Part shown: positions 37,481-48,087 of the stretch, in pieces
Layout of the letters: each line of letters begins with the position of its first letter
How positions within the stretch are numbered: the stretch's first letter is position 1
Source of the DNA: Druceiella hillmani
Lineage: Eukaryota > Arthropoda > Insecta > Lepidoptera > Hepialidae
Direction of reading: 5' to 3'
Assembly: GCA_039881145.1 (NCBI GenBank)
Contig: JAYKKI010000032.1
Span: 13,100,501-13,164,500, forward strand
DNA length: 64,000 bases
The notes under the pieces: generated by a model
Told to the model about the DNA's origin: nothing
Databases searched by the model: none
What the model saw: the letters and a program-made list of their open reading frames with translations, nothing else
Made by a program: the position numbers and the translations under genes

Positions 37481-37832
37481 TTGCAAAAGTTCGTCGGACG
37501 GTGTGAGGCAAGTTAGGTTTGGTGGCGCGTCGCACTCGAAGGGAGAGGGAGGTTGGAAGGGTAAATAAGTGAGGGGAAAGTTGCCTGACTCCGTTCAGTT
37601 GATTTAATATTTTGTGGAGCCCCGTTCGTATTACGTGCGTCCGACTACTTACCTTTAAATATGAATGAGAATTCGGGCAAAGGATTTTCGAGGATATGAA
37701 ATGGTTCGTTGAATAAAATATTTCAACTATTTCATCATTCAGAGATATCTTTACTTCAGCTACATATATTTTCAAAGCTTTAATAGCGACTTTCGGAGCT
37801 TTAATAGCGACTTTCAAAGCTTTAATAGCGAC
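37481..37832 (-). other. GC-richer segment with an unrecognised 120-codon frame
   Basis: The minus strand is open for 120 codons (37817-37455) from an ATG, one of the longest frames here outside simple repeats. It has no domain I know. Its first 20 codons come from a 21-bp tandem repeat, giving a repeated AIKAxK pattern. On the minus strand AAAGGTAAGTAG near 37650 is a strong splice-donor match inside the frame. A GC-rich stretch (37490-37640) lies in the distal part. Chance is the simplest explanation. Confidence 0.2.
37770..37832. repeat. 21-bp tandem repeat, 3 copies
   Basis: TTTCAAAGCTTTAATAGCGA occurs at 37770 and 37812. A variant with CGG for CAA lies at 37791. Confidence 0.95.
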
Positions 37833-40800
37833 TGAAATGGTTTTCGATTGATATAACAGTTGCTGATTTGACAGCGACGGAAGTAATAAACGACCTCATT
37901 AAATATTCAACGATCAATATGCATTAGTTGGCACTTTTTAAAAATATTTGTTTCTATTAAAATTAAGATCTAATGAAAAATTGTATTAATTTTTTTGTGA
38001 ACATGAATTTTTAAGTATTTTGTCTAATTCACGATAGATTTTCGCGAAATCAGTTGCGACTAAAGTAACAAAGGATTGAAATTCATTAAACAATTCGCAG
38101 ACAATATTTATTTTTTAGAATATCTTGCAAAAGAAATTAATTGTTTAGTAAAAAATGTAGTTTGTATAAAAGACAAAAACATATTTTGTGGGAATATTCC
38201 CATGAAATATGTGCTTTTTGAAATTAAAGGGAAATGTTTTTCCCGTAATTAACAACAGGAAAATGCGCTCTTGACTTAATATTGAATTATTGTGAAAGTG
38301 TATTTATTTTTTTTTTCTTCAACCTGACTTGGTTTTAGTAGCAACTTTAGTATACCATATTTATTTTAATGAGTAAATTTTAATACACGATTCCAATGTC
38401 TGATAATAAAAGAAATTTTAGGTATGAATTAATATCTGCAATAAATATAACAGAATCAGAAGGATTAAATGCAATAACGTGTGAATATACTATAATTTGC
38501 CATAAAATATCATACTTGACATTTTCTCAGAATAGTTTTTTTCATTAATACAAAAATATAGTATCTGTCGCCATTATGGGATATTAAGCTGTATAGTATG
38601 TATTTAAATATTGGCGTGCTTAAGAGAGTGGCCCCTGTCTCATCTCGCTTTCTCACAGTAGTTTGTTACAGAAATTTTGTTACACATTCATCAGAGAAAT
38701 TTTACGCAAGCACATTTCCCACCCGCACACTTCGACTGCTCGCGACATACCTGTGAAAAATTTCATTGCGCTATGAAAAATACACGTAACGCCATCTATT
38801 GATATACATAGATATACTGTATATCTGCGTTAATACTACACGTCGTATCACATCTTTGTTGTTGTTATACCAACACAATGTAAATTATTCGAAAAAAAAA
38901 ACAAATTCGGAAATTTTCCGATTGACTGAACCGATTGCAACAAAATAAGTTATTACTACCAGTTAGCTCCAATATTTTTCTAAGAACTCAATTTGAATTG
39001 AGTTAGTTTTTACGCGATGCGTGTTAAAAAAATAAAAAACAAACAAACCGACAAAAAAGCGATATACGATATTTTTGTATTCTATTCCTTTTATTATCTA
39101 AATACTTTTTCGAACAAAATCTTCAATATACAGGCTTGAAATTCTATATTATAGTTTTATTATATGTATAAAAAAGAAACACTGTAGCCGAAAAAATATT
39201 AAAAAATAATAAATTCTTAAAAATTTTAGTAACAAATATTATTTTTCTCTTAGTTCTATCTTATTAATGAAAATTGAATGGAATTGTACGTGTATATATA
39301 ACTTATATTGCATAGCAATTTCATAACAATTGAATATATTATTACAATAATTATTTCTGAGATTTCCATCGAAATTAAAGAGCGTTTTATTGTATCGCAT
39401 TATAATAACGATTGTCTGTCATTGTTAATTAATAATTGTTAATTCCAGCCCAATAGCTTGCGGCATCAAATTTCATACAATTGAGATTTTTGTTAATAAG
39501 CATTTAAATTACCCGTTTAATTAACGAAAATGTATAAAACGTGAGAGCATGATAGACGCGCGACAATCGCTTAAACATTATAAAGCAACATAATTAGGTT
39601 ACATTTATGTAAAAAGCAAAGTGCTTCTCCGTTGTATTACATGTAAAATACATGTGAGTGCGATAACTTAAATGCTGAAAAAGGGGATTCTAATTATAAC
39701 AGTGTCGTAGTTCATGTATTTCGAATCGTTTTAAATAAATGCAAACGAATTTTTAGTAAACGTGGTTTTTATTTTTATAGTGTGAATCTGTTTTTCCAAA
39801 AAAGAATTCTTAGGGTAGATGTTCTCGACAAGAATGTGAAAATAGTTTATTAATAAATAGTTGTTATAGTAGACGTGAAAAGCTTGCTTTAAAAAACTAT
39901 TTTTAGTTAGAAATTAGGTTTTTTGCCGTTACTATGTTATTTTGCTTACGTAACTAAAAATATGTATAAGCCTTTTGTCTTTTTATATTTGATGATATAA
40001 GTTGGAAATGGGAGGAGGGGATTAAAAGTATAATATATAATTTTTCAGGTATTAAAATATTTAGTGGCCGAACACTTTAAAGTAGTTTTACTTTATACTA
40101 TCTGCTCTGTTATTGTATCATTAAATGTTTGCTTAAATTAGTCATAATTAACATTTCTTGAACAAATTTTCACTGCCAAATCAGATTTTAATGCTCTCTT
40201 GTTATCGTTCGTACTATAGGAAATAAACTCAATTAAGCTTGGTCATTAAAGTTCGGACGGCTTAACCACTATTTAATTCTAAAGTGTCACCATGTACATT
40301 GTAATTGGTGCTAATTTATTTTATTTTTTTAAAATTTTTATTGTAAGTTAAACATTGTTAGGTTCTATCTGAGATTTCCTTATGTTATTTGGATCTTTAA
40401 AATAAGTATAATTCTTATTGTTTTTGAAATAAATTTATTGAATGTCTTATTAGAGCACAACATATAATTAAAAAAAAAATCTTTCCCAGAAAATCACACA
40501 ACCAAAAATTATTTACGAGTCTTAAATCGAACTGCCAAGCAACATAAGAGGGACAATTATAAAAAAATCGACGAAATTCTTGGCGATCCGAAAACTATCA
40601 TTTATCGTCAAAATGTCGCTTACGGGTAATTTTCATTTATATTTAATTTTGCATCTGACAATTATCGTAATGTAAATGAGTAATAAAAATAACAAAAAAA
40701 AAATCTTTATACATATACGTAGTGTTTTTGTAACAATTTATTAAATATGATACGATGCAGGAAAAGTTGTTGATAAATCAATTAAAAGGTATCAATTGTG

Positions 40801-40950
40801 CCATCCACATGTAGAATGTACTGCGCATACGGCCCAAATTTAATTTTTTTTAGTTGTAAGAACAGAGGTCTCTATCTATATCTTCTTTCAAGACCGTAAT
40901 TTTATACTTTTTTGGATAAATGAAATGAAATTTACCTAAACTAACTAAAA
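37833..40950. other. AT-rich DNA, no gene seen
   Basis: A GC-richer spot with ACGCCATCTATTGATATA lies at 38640-38830 and may be repeat-derived. AACTCAATTTGAATTGAGTT at 38985-39004 is a perfect palindrome. The rest shows no signal. Confidence 0.5.
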
Positions 40951-40961
40951 AATATTACTGT

Positions 40962-41258
40962 CCACAATTAAATTAAACTACGTAATGTAATATTATTTCT
41001 ACTTTCTTTAATTTCTTTACCACGACCTAGGTTTCGTTGTATTACAACATCTTCAGGTGGTATATTAGCAAAGATCTTCAATACTTCAATAATTCAAGCA
41101 AAGCAATATCTTTGCTAATATCCCACCTGAAGATGTTGTAATACAACGAAACCTAGGTCGTGGTAAAGAAATTAAAGAAAGTAGAAATAATACTACATCA
41201 CGTAGTTTCATTTAATTGTGAATAATGAATTTCTACAAAATTAACGCCAAATATATTC
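40962..41258 (+). mobile_element. Hairpin element copy D (full length)
   Basis: The left arm runs from CCACAATTAAATTAAACTAC to about 41075. A loop of about 35 nt follows, then the right arm to TTTCATTTAATTGTGAA. The 46-nt tail ends AAATATATTC at 41258. Arms pair almost perfectly through CCACGACCTAGGTTTCGTTG and CAACGAAACCTAGGTCGTGG. AATATTACTGT occurs immediately on both sides (40951-40961 and 41259-41269), a perfect 11-bp duplication. This is one of the best-preserved copies. Confidence 0.9.
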
Positions 41259-41269
41259 AATATTACTGT

Positions 41270-41880
41270 GTTGATTTGTATAATTACACACTTGTGAACA
41301 ACGAAGACAGCAAGTGTATAGCTTTTAAAAGTGTTTTTTATTGTTGTAATGAAAGTTTAAGGTGAAGGTTTAAGGGGAATGGACGCGAAGGCGAAGCCGA
41401 TGCTGGAATCGATGCTGAAAGCAAAGGCGAAGGGGAAGGAAATCTAATCCCAGTAATTTCACGTTCTTATGGCAAAACTCGAAATACCTTAGCAACGCTC
41501 GGTTACCCTATACTATTTTATAAGTGATCTATTTAGTAAACAAACCTTCTGTTAAAACTCGCTATTAGCGATGCACATTTGTTAAGATAATACAACATGC
41601 CATTATGTAAATTTCACATCTCACAAAGTGCTCTCCAGCAACGAAGTAGAAACTGAACAACATTTTAGAAGTAGATAAATATTGACCACTTAGACGCTCT
41701 TTTGTTCTCATTTTAAAATGCCAGGATGACAGAGAAAGTGTGTCAGATAAACGTATGTTGAAAGTTGACAATTGTGCCTTGAGTCACGCAAAAAAGAGTA
41801 CGTGGATATTCTGATACTACGAGTGTTCAGTCATTGGTCCAAAACTAGAACTCACCGACAAGTTGTGTGTAATCTTAATT
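41270..41880. other. Unassigned DNA with a purine-rich stretch
   Basis: A GCGAAG-rich stretch at 41379-41447 happens to be open for 22 codons and is probably a minisatellite scrap. A 68-codon minus frame at 41565-41771 is unrecognised. Confidence 0.4.
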
Positions 41881-42417
41881 CACTTAAATCAACTGAGACA
41901 TTGAATCAGAATTAGTAAAAAGAATCGATTCACCTTAATGAGTCAGTGACGCTAATTAATCAGTAAGTGTGTTGATTGAGATGTACTATAATCTATTTGT
42001 TTCCAAATCAAATGGGTCATATATTATGTTCTACATATATTGAGTATCTAAATTTATTGTAACTTATTTTTTTTCTTTCGAACTTTGCGACTATCAACTA
42101 AATGCACGCATGTTTACTACCTAGGACTACTATCAACTGAATAAAGATACAAACGCCTACACTTTGCATGAATATAAACACCGCACTTTACATTTTTTAT
42201 ACTTTCAGCGTTAGCATTTTGTCGGTTGACAAGTGGAACAGTAGTGAACTGTAAATACTCGACAAGGGTAAGTTAATTAATATCAATATAAGTTACATGT
42301 TTTTCAATAAACTAATGCGTGAAAAATATATAATGCGGAAGTACTCAAATGACTCGAGTTGTTTGATTTTACGTATTAGCTTTGGTAATAAGTATGTAAA
42401 TTATATTGCCGATCTAG

Positions 42418-42500
42418 CATTAACCTACTCATGTGAAGTGGGAAACCCATTAGCCATAAATATTGTCATACAACAAAACCTAGATAGTATAAAAGACTCA
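42418..42500 (+). mobile_element. Hairpin element relic G
   Basis: TTGTCATACAACAAAACCTA followed by GATAGTATAAAAGAC matches the right arm of the hairpin element, especially copy A, at roughly three of four positions. Neither the tail nor the left arm is recognisable. It is the oldest trace of the family in the window. Confidence 0.45.
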
Positions 42501-42551
42501 TAATAAATTTAAAATATTGGTATATTACGTACTATCATATACATATTTTAA

Positions 42552-42555
<4 letters not shown>

Positions 42556-42592
<37 letters not shown>
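42556..42592. repeat. (TA)n microsatellite
   Basis: An uninterrupted TA run of about 37 bp. Confidence 0.95.
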
Positions 42593-42593
<1 letters not shown>

Positions 42594-42954
42594 TCGTGTA
42601 TATAACACGAAGAAAGCGTGAAACGGAAGGCATTCAAATGTAGAAGTTGTAAAAATTCAAACTATTAGCATTCAAACGTACAAGACGAACGCCAGCAAGT
42701 AATAACTTGCTGGCTCATGATATCAATAGACATGTGCAAATAATAGACCTTAAATATCGATACTGTTTATTTATATTATTGACAAATCATTTAAAAATTT
42801 ACAATTACAAAAACATTTTGGTACGTCGGCTGAAAAAAATTTAGTGATACAATAGTATCAATGTACACTACACATGTTCTTGATATATACATGTTAACCT
42901 AGTTTTAACACTAGTTCCTAGTGAAACAAGATTCGAATGGGTTTGCGCCTAATA

Positions 42955-43668
42955 CGAAAAACAAATGCGTGCCAAAGAATAAACAATTACTAATGTGAAT
43001 GCCGATTCAAAAGTCGTTGAGCCAACATAATACAAAGTCGCGAGTCATCCATTCATTAGTTGTTATGCCTAAGCGTTCTTGAGTCGCAATGAATCGATAA
43101 GATTTCAATTGTGTAATTTAGCTTAATGAATTAGTGTACTGTATTGGTTATTTTAACTCATTTAATTCATTTCTTACCCACGCCTAACAGGTAAAACAAA
43201 TGCGTGCCAAAGAATAAACAATTACTAATGTAAATGCCGAACGATTCAAAAGTCGTTGAGCCAACATAATACAAAGTCGCGAGTCATCCATCCATTAGTT
43301 GTTATGCCGAAGCGTTCTTGAGTCGCAATGAATCGATAAGATTTCAAGTGTGTAATTTAGCTTAATGAATTAGTGTACTGTATTGGTTATTTTAACTCAT
43401 TTAATTCATTTCTTACCCACGCCTAACAGGTAAAACAAATGCGTGCCAAAGAATAAACAATTACTAATGTAAATGCCGAACGATTCAAAAGTCGTTGAGC
43501 CAACATAATACAAAGTCGCGAGTCATCCATCCATTAGTTGTTATGCCGAAGCGTTCTTGAGTCAGAGCTCAATGCATCGATAAGATTTAAAGTGGGTCAT
43601 TTAGCTTAATTAATTATTGTACAGTATTGGTTATTTTAATTCATTTCTTACCCACGCCTAACAGGTAC
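42955..43668. repeat. 237-bp tandem triplication
   Basis: ACAAATGCGTGCCAAAGAAT begins units at 42961, 43196 and 43435 (periods 235 and 239). Units end CCCACGCCTAACAGGT. Units 1, 2 and 3 are nearly identical. Unit 3 carries a short insertion and an AT-rich deletion near its end. The related locus at 61 kb has a single unit, so the triplication is local and recent. Confidence 0.95.
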
Positions 43669-43680
43669 TATTTTGCACTG

Positions 43681-44627
43681 TGCGGGAATGTCGTATTAGA
43701 CCTGGACATAACAACCGCTTAGGTTTACTTGATTAGATATGTTTACAGAATGGTATATTCTTCTTCAGCTGCTAATTGTAAACAGAGTTGATATTTAAGC
43801 ATCTGAGTATTATATCCTACTACTACGTACTCGTGTACAATTGTTAACAGTTACTGTCAAGTTTTGTTGAATTTTACGTGAGATATGTGAGTTGACACGC
43901 GCACCGAGAGCTCCGTGCTATCATATTTCGTAGCTTGGAATTAATAACATTAAAATATTAAATATTTACTATATGTTGTAATTTATCTTACAAGTTATAA
44001 TTAAGTTTGTTTTATAAATTTCTTTTATGAATATTAAAATAGATGTAGTCAATAAATACACAATTTGCGGAACAATTTGTTTTGAATTTCGAATGTGTAC
44101 ATCAATTTATTCTTTTTATTTTCATATTGATATATTTAAAATGACTTCGCTCACTTCGGCCAGTTAAAATAAATAAATCGGTCAAGGTCCTCAGGTCAGG
44201 GTCAAGAACCTTTTATAAGGAGTGTTCCATATCAAAGTATGTATTAATCGATTTTTATCCTTACTGAAATACGTGTTATTATATGTCTCCAAATAAAATT
44301 GTATCACAAGTGCATACGAATTGAATATGATGCGTGCTACCTTAGGATCTTCAATGTTATGACACATGGTGTTATAATTTAATAAATAACTCCAAAAACA
44401 TGAAAACCTAAAAAAAATTACAATATTTCTTAAATATTAATTTTTTGCTTAAATTAATACCTTTGGTCGTAACATTGATTTAACTAATTAAATTGTTTAT
44501 AGCACAAAATTATCTCTGATAATGTGATACTGAAAATTATGTTGATATAGACTTCATCACTAGCTTTCGAAATTTTGGACCATTTTTCCGAAACTGATAG
44601 GAAACGTTATAGAAAAAAATTATTTAC

Positions 44628-44667
<40 letters not shown>

Positions 44668-44929
44668 AATAAGCATTCATCTCATATCCAACTCGATGAC
44701 CTTAGAAAATTTTTTTCATACTCTCAAATCATCCCATCAAAAGAAAATTCAATTTTGTGTACGTAACGTTTATAATTGCGTTACTACTTCCTGTAACTAT
44801 GCAAACCCGCACATAATTCCATAAATGTTACCCCTTTTCCAGTTTTTAACTCTACAAATTTGTGGTATAATTTAGAAATTATTATGCGGGCAATTAATAA
44901 CCACTTTCTCTCTGATACTTCTTAAATGT
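43681..44929. other. AT-rich DNA with one TA tract
   Basis: A (TA)n tract lies at 44631-44662 inside a spurious 63-codon frame. A CACTTCGGCC-type GC-richer spot lies near 44145-44220. No gene was recognised. Confidence 0.5.
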
Positions 44930-45192
44930 TATAAAAATTCTTGAACATCTCTTAGGGAATTTAAAAAGCAACACACGATCATCTGTTGTTTTAAAATTTC
45001 TCGAACATATCTTGGGGTATATAAAGAGCAAGTGTTCGATCACCTGTTTAGTTTGTAACAAAGTTTCGGTGAATAAAGAGCAAACAATATATTGAAACAT
45101 CACGAAGGGAACTTGCAGTGCTCTTACTTTATGAATTCCGTTGAAGGAAGAAAGCGATCGAAGCATCGCACAGTACTCGTATACGTACAACG

Positions 45193-45384
45193 ATGGGAGA
45201 AAGTGTACTATTTTATGACACAGCCAAGCATTGGTCTCAGAGATTTCCAGAAGTAATTTTTAATATCTCCTATAACAATCATCCACGGCGACCTCTCATA
45301 TTAATTTTAGAAAAATTAAAAAGCCCTATTGAAATATATCCCAAATTAATTTCACGTTATTTGATAGAGTTAATCCTTCTTTAA
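45193..45384 (+). CDS. Small ORF of unit 1, unknown function (doubtful)
   Basis: An ATG frame of 63 residues starts MGESVLFYDTAKHW and ends LIELILL. It is a paralogue of the frame at 45576-45779, with ILxKLKSPIE and LISRxLIEL shared. It has no signal peptide or membrane segment and I recognise no domain. A TATATAAAG motif lies about 170 bp upstream. By hand count the two frames differ at 37 of 186 aligned bases, mostly changing amino acids. The gap between them is exactly one codon. It could be a decayed exon or transposon fragment that was duplicated. Confidence 0.25.
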   Translation: MGESVLFYDTAKHWSQRFPEVIFNISYNNHPRRPLILILEKLKSPIEIYPKLISRYLIELILL

Positions 45385-45575
45385 AAAGCGACACACGATC
45401 ATCTGTTGTTATAAAAACTTCTAGAATATATTTTGGGATATATAAAGAGCAAGTGTTAAAGAGCAAAAAAGATATTGAAACATCATGAAGAGAACTTGCA
45501 GTGCTCTTACTTTGTGAATTCCGTTGAAGGAAGAAAACGAGTGAAGCAACGCATAATACTCCTATATGTACAACG

Positions 45576-45779
45576 ATGAGAGAAAGTGTACTTTTCTATG
45601 GTAAAGCTAGGCAGTGCTTTCGTAGATTTATAGAAAAAAAATTTAATATCTCCCGTGATCATCTAAAGCGAACTCTGTTATTAATTTTAGTAAAATTAAA
45701 AAGCCCTATTGAAGTAAATCCTAGATTAATTTCACGTTGTTTGATAGAGTTACTTCTTCATTCTACCATACCACAATAA
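45576..45779 (+). CDS. Small ORF of unit 2, unknown function (doubtful)
   Basis: An ATG frame of 67 residues starts MRESVLFYGKARQC and ends HSTIPQ. It is the tandem paralogue of the frame at 45193-45384. The 84 bp before the ATG are about 89% identical between the two units (9 differences), against about 80% in the frame. Lower identity inside the frame argues against strong purifying selection. Function is unknown. Confidence 0.25.
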   Translation: MRESVLFYGKARQCFRRFIEKKFNISRDHLKRTLLLILVKLKSPIEVNPRLISRCLIELLLHSTIPQ

Positions 45780-45970
45780 GAAACAACTTCATGTTTTGGG
45801 AAAGAAGTGGTTTGGCTACTGCATGAGCTAGCATTGATCGAAATATTTCAATTAAATATTTTTTAAATTATTTAAAATGTATTTTAAATGCTTATCGTAG
45901 AAAAAAATTATGTAATACATATACAGACGCACGGATAAAAAAAAGGGTGCGTGTACTTATGTACGCGCGT

Positions 45971-46374
45971 GAGAAGTTATACTTCTTTGGCATCATTAAA
46001 TAATACATACGGATAGATAACCTCAATTGTATTGGAGCACTTGAAAAAGTCTATAAACACAATTTTTTCACTAATATTCACGAATAGTAAATATATTAAT
46101 CAAAATATTGAATTTAAATCACTACTGAATATAATTTATCAGCACATATATAAATCGCACTGATATGAAACTAAAACACGTGTGTGAATGTAGACACTAG
46201 AAACATGTGGATAAATACTATGAATATGAAAACAGTGAACAGAGGCGACGATGGTGCCAATAGCTTTTGTTTCGAGACTGCAACCGCTGCAACTTCATAC
46301 TGTAACTTTTGTGTGACGAATCTTAAAATTTCACTCTCATCATTTTTTCATAACGCGCCTAAAGAAGTATAACT
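45971..46374. mobile_element. Candidate MITE of about 404 bp
   Basis: The left end GAAGTTATACTTCTTTGGC and the right end GCCTAAAGAAGTATAACTTC are inverted copies. The sequence just outside the left end (GTACGCGCGTGA) resembles a lepidopteran repeat end that I recall only loosely. The inner 62-codon frame at 46184-46372 has no recognisable domain. No target duplication could be defined. Confidence 0.5.
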
Positions 46375-47021
46375 TCAAAAATATTTGGGGTGATCACTTG
46401 TATTTCTTCAGTTAATATTGCAAAAATAAACAAGTTTCTTTCCTTACGTATGTAAACTGTCTGTAAAAATCTTATGAGTGTAACATAATACTCAAAAGGC
46501 TTGATGAGGCCATTATATGGATTTGTTTTCCTATATTTCACTTTTTATCAAAACAGATGGAAAACAATTATAACAAATGGAGCGTTTTGATAATGTTGAT
46601 GATTAACAAATTTTTGTGCTGGTCACACTCAGGCATGACGAGTTTGCACACGCAGTCCATAATTTCTGGAAAATGAAAATCAATAATAGGAAATTTAATC
46701 GCAGTGGTCTGAAAACTTAAGGTACGAATTATACGACTAGAACGAACGGTTACTCTGGGGAAATTTTAAACGAGAACGTTTGGTCATCCGAGTTGAAATT
46801 CAAGCGAATTAACGTCGATCAACGTGAACAGCAATTTGCATGTAATTCTCATGTTTAGGGTTACTGTACGCTCCTGTGTACCGTTAATTAAGGTGCGTAC
46901 TTAGATAATGGGTCTCTCGGCTTATAGGCGTGTTTCGCTTTTCATTAAACTGAAATACATTCGGGGCAAGTGTCAAGGGATCGCCAGTTTATGATTGTCT
47001 AGTCAAATATGACTATCTATT

Positions 47022-47025
<4 letters not shown>
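46375..47025. other. AT-rich DNA, nothing firm
   Basis: A 60-codon minus frame at 46359-46541 is unrecognised. AGGGTTACTGTACG at 46857 may be a scrap of the GGGTTCC-type repeat. Confidence 0.5.
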
Positions 47026-47060
<35 letters not shown>

Positions 47061-47062
47061 CT

Positions 47063-47156
<94 letters not shown>

Positions 47157-47196
47157 CCACACATGTGTGGGTGTGTGTGTATGTATACATATGTAT
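47026..47196. repeat. (TA)n tract ending in a CA/TG palindrome
   Basis: TA repeats broken at several points run to 47143. ACACACACACCCACACATG and its mirror CATGTGTGGGTGTGTGTGT follow, forming a perfect GC-richer palindrome at about 47144-47181. The three frames over this region are spurious. Confidence 0.95.
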
Positions 47197-47739
47197 GTAG
47201 AGAACATTTTTTTCTGAAATAGCCCTAGGCTGACTTTCCACAGCCTGGGATAGGCAAGGCAAAATCAGTCAAAGACTTGAATTTCTCTCGAATCTTCTAC
47301 TTTTAATTGTGCTCGTATAAATGCAACAATACTACAAATACCGCATGGATGGAAGTAATACAGAAAATTTGAATGTTTGATGGCATGTATTTTTTATTTA
47401 AATTTTGCCACGAAAAGTACTCAATTATCTATTAGATACTAAATTATTTATATTAACCTACCCTAGTTGTATACGTGTACTTAAATCTACGTGTCATTGA
47501 TTTATGTAATATAGATAGGCACCATGTATACGATATTAACACGAAATAATAACGAGTATAACTGACAATGTCCCTCGATAAAAACCGCCTATGGACATCG
47601 CTGTATATCGCAATTTATCGCTTTCTATCGATAGCTATTGATTCACTGCCCTAGACTTCGATGTAAAGCCATAGGTTCTTGCAAAGTCCATTGCTGGTTG
47701 TTACTTTACTTTAATTTATATTGCTAATGATGGTCATTC
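47197..47739. other. AT-rich DNA with a cluster of ATCG motifs
   Basis: Between 47575 and 47640, ATCG occurs repeatedly, including CTATCGATAG. Nothing coding is recognised. Confidence 0.5.
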
Positions 47740-48087
47740 TTCTAACGCCCAATGCACCACACACGGTCAAGACTATTCCCGCCATACCACCCGGGTAGTC
47801 TCAGGGCCCCTCCTGGGACCCGTAACAACCCGCCTCATACAAAAAGGGGACCTTCGAAAGTCCCCTAATAGTGTCCCGTATCTACAATCACAGCGCTTCC
47901 ACCCAACCGGGTTAGAGTCAGCTCCTGCTCAATGTGTCATTTAGGACCTCCATTTTTTCAAGAACGCATTTAGCGAACGCTCTAAATGACTCAAAGATCG
48001 AACCATTCCCAACCAAGTCTCGGTGACTAAAGATACCTCGTTCTAAGTCTCCGCGTGCTTCTACGTTACCATTTAGACGTATGCTCT

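Larger units (their letters stand above)
41881..43680. repeat. Dispersed repeat with internal triplication, relative at 60.2 kb
   Basis: The block shares ordered segments with 60200-61260: an AATCGATTCACCTTAATG-like start, a TTGTAAC/TACTTT stretch, GTTTTAACACTAGTT, CCTAATACGA, GTAAATGCCGA, GTGTACTGTATTG and CCCACGCCTA. Divergence is high. No coding region is visible. The boundaries are approximate. Confidence 0.6.
44930..45780 (+). repeat. Tandem duplication of a unit of about 400 bp with TATA-like box and small ORF
   Basis: Unit 1 begins near 44955 and unit 2 near 45375. Both start AAAAAGC, then ACACACGATCATCTGTTGTT. Each has TATATAAAGAGCAAGTGTT, then GAACTTGCAGTGCTCTTACT, then a small ATG frame. 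Unit 2 lacks about 37 bp between the TATA-like box and GAACTTGC. A further decayed piece of the promoter-like part lies just upstream (44920-44967). Confidence 0.85.

Noticed and set aside
37455..37817. 120-codon minus-strand frame as a gene
   Set aside because: Its N-terminal part is a 21-bp tandem repeat, the rest has no known domain, and a strong splice-donor match lies inside it. It is kept only as an unassigned segment.
41379..41447. 22-codon frame rich in Ala and Lys
   Set aside because: It is a purine-rich GCGAAG repeat, too short and too simple to support a peptide gene.
45193..45779. Helix-turn-helix transposase N-terminus for the paired small ORFs
   Set aside because: A faint similarity in residue spacing to transposase-associated helix-turn-helix domains was considered. 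No diagnostic residues could be aligned with confidence.
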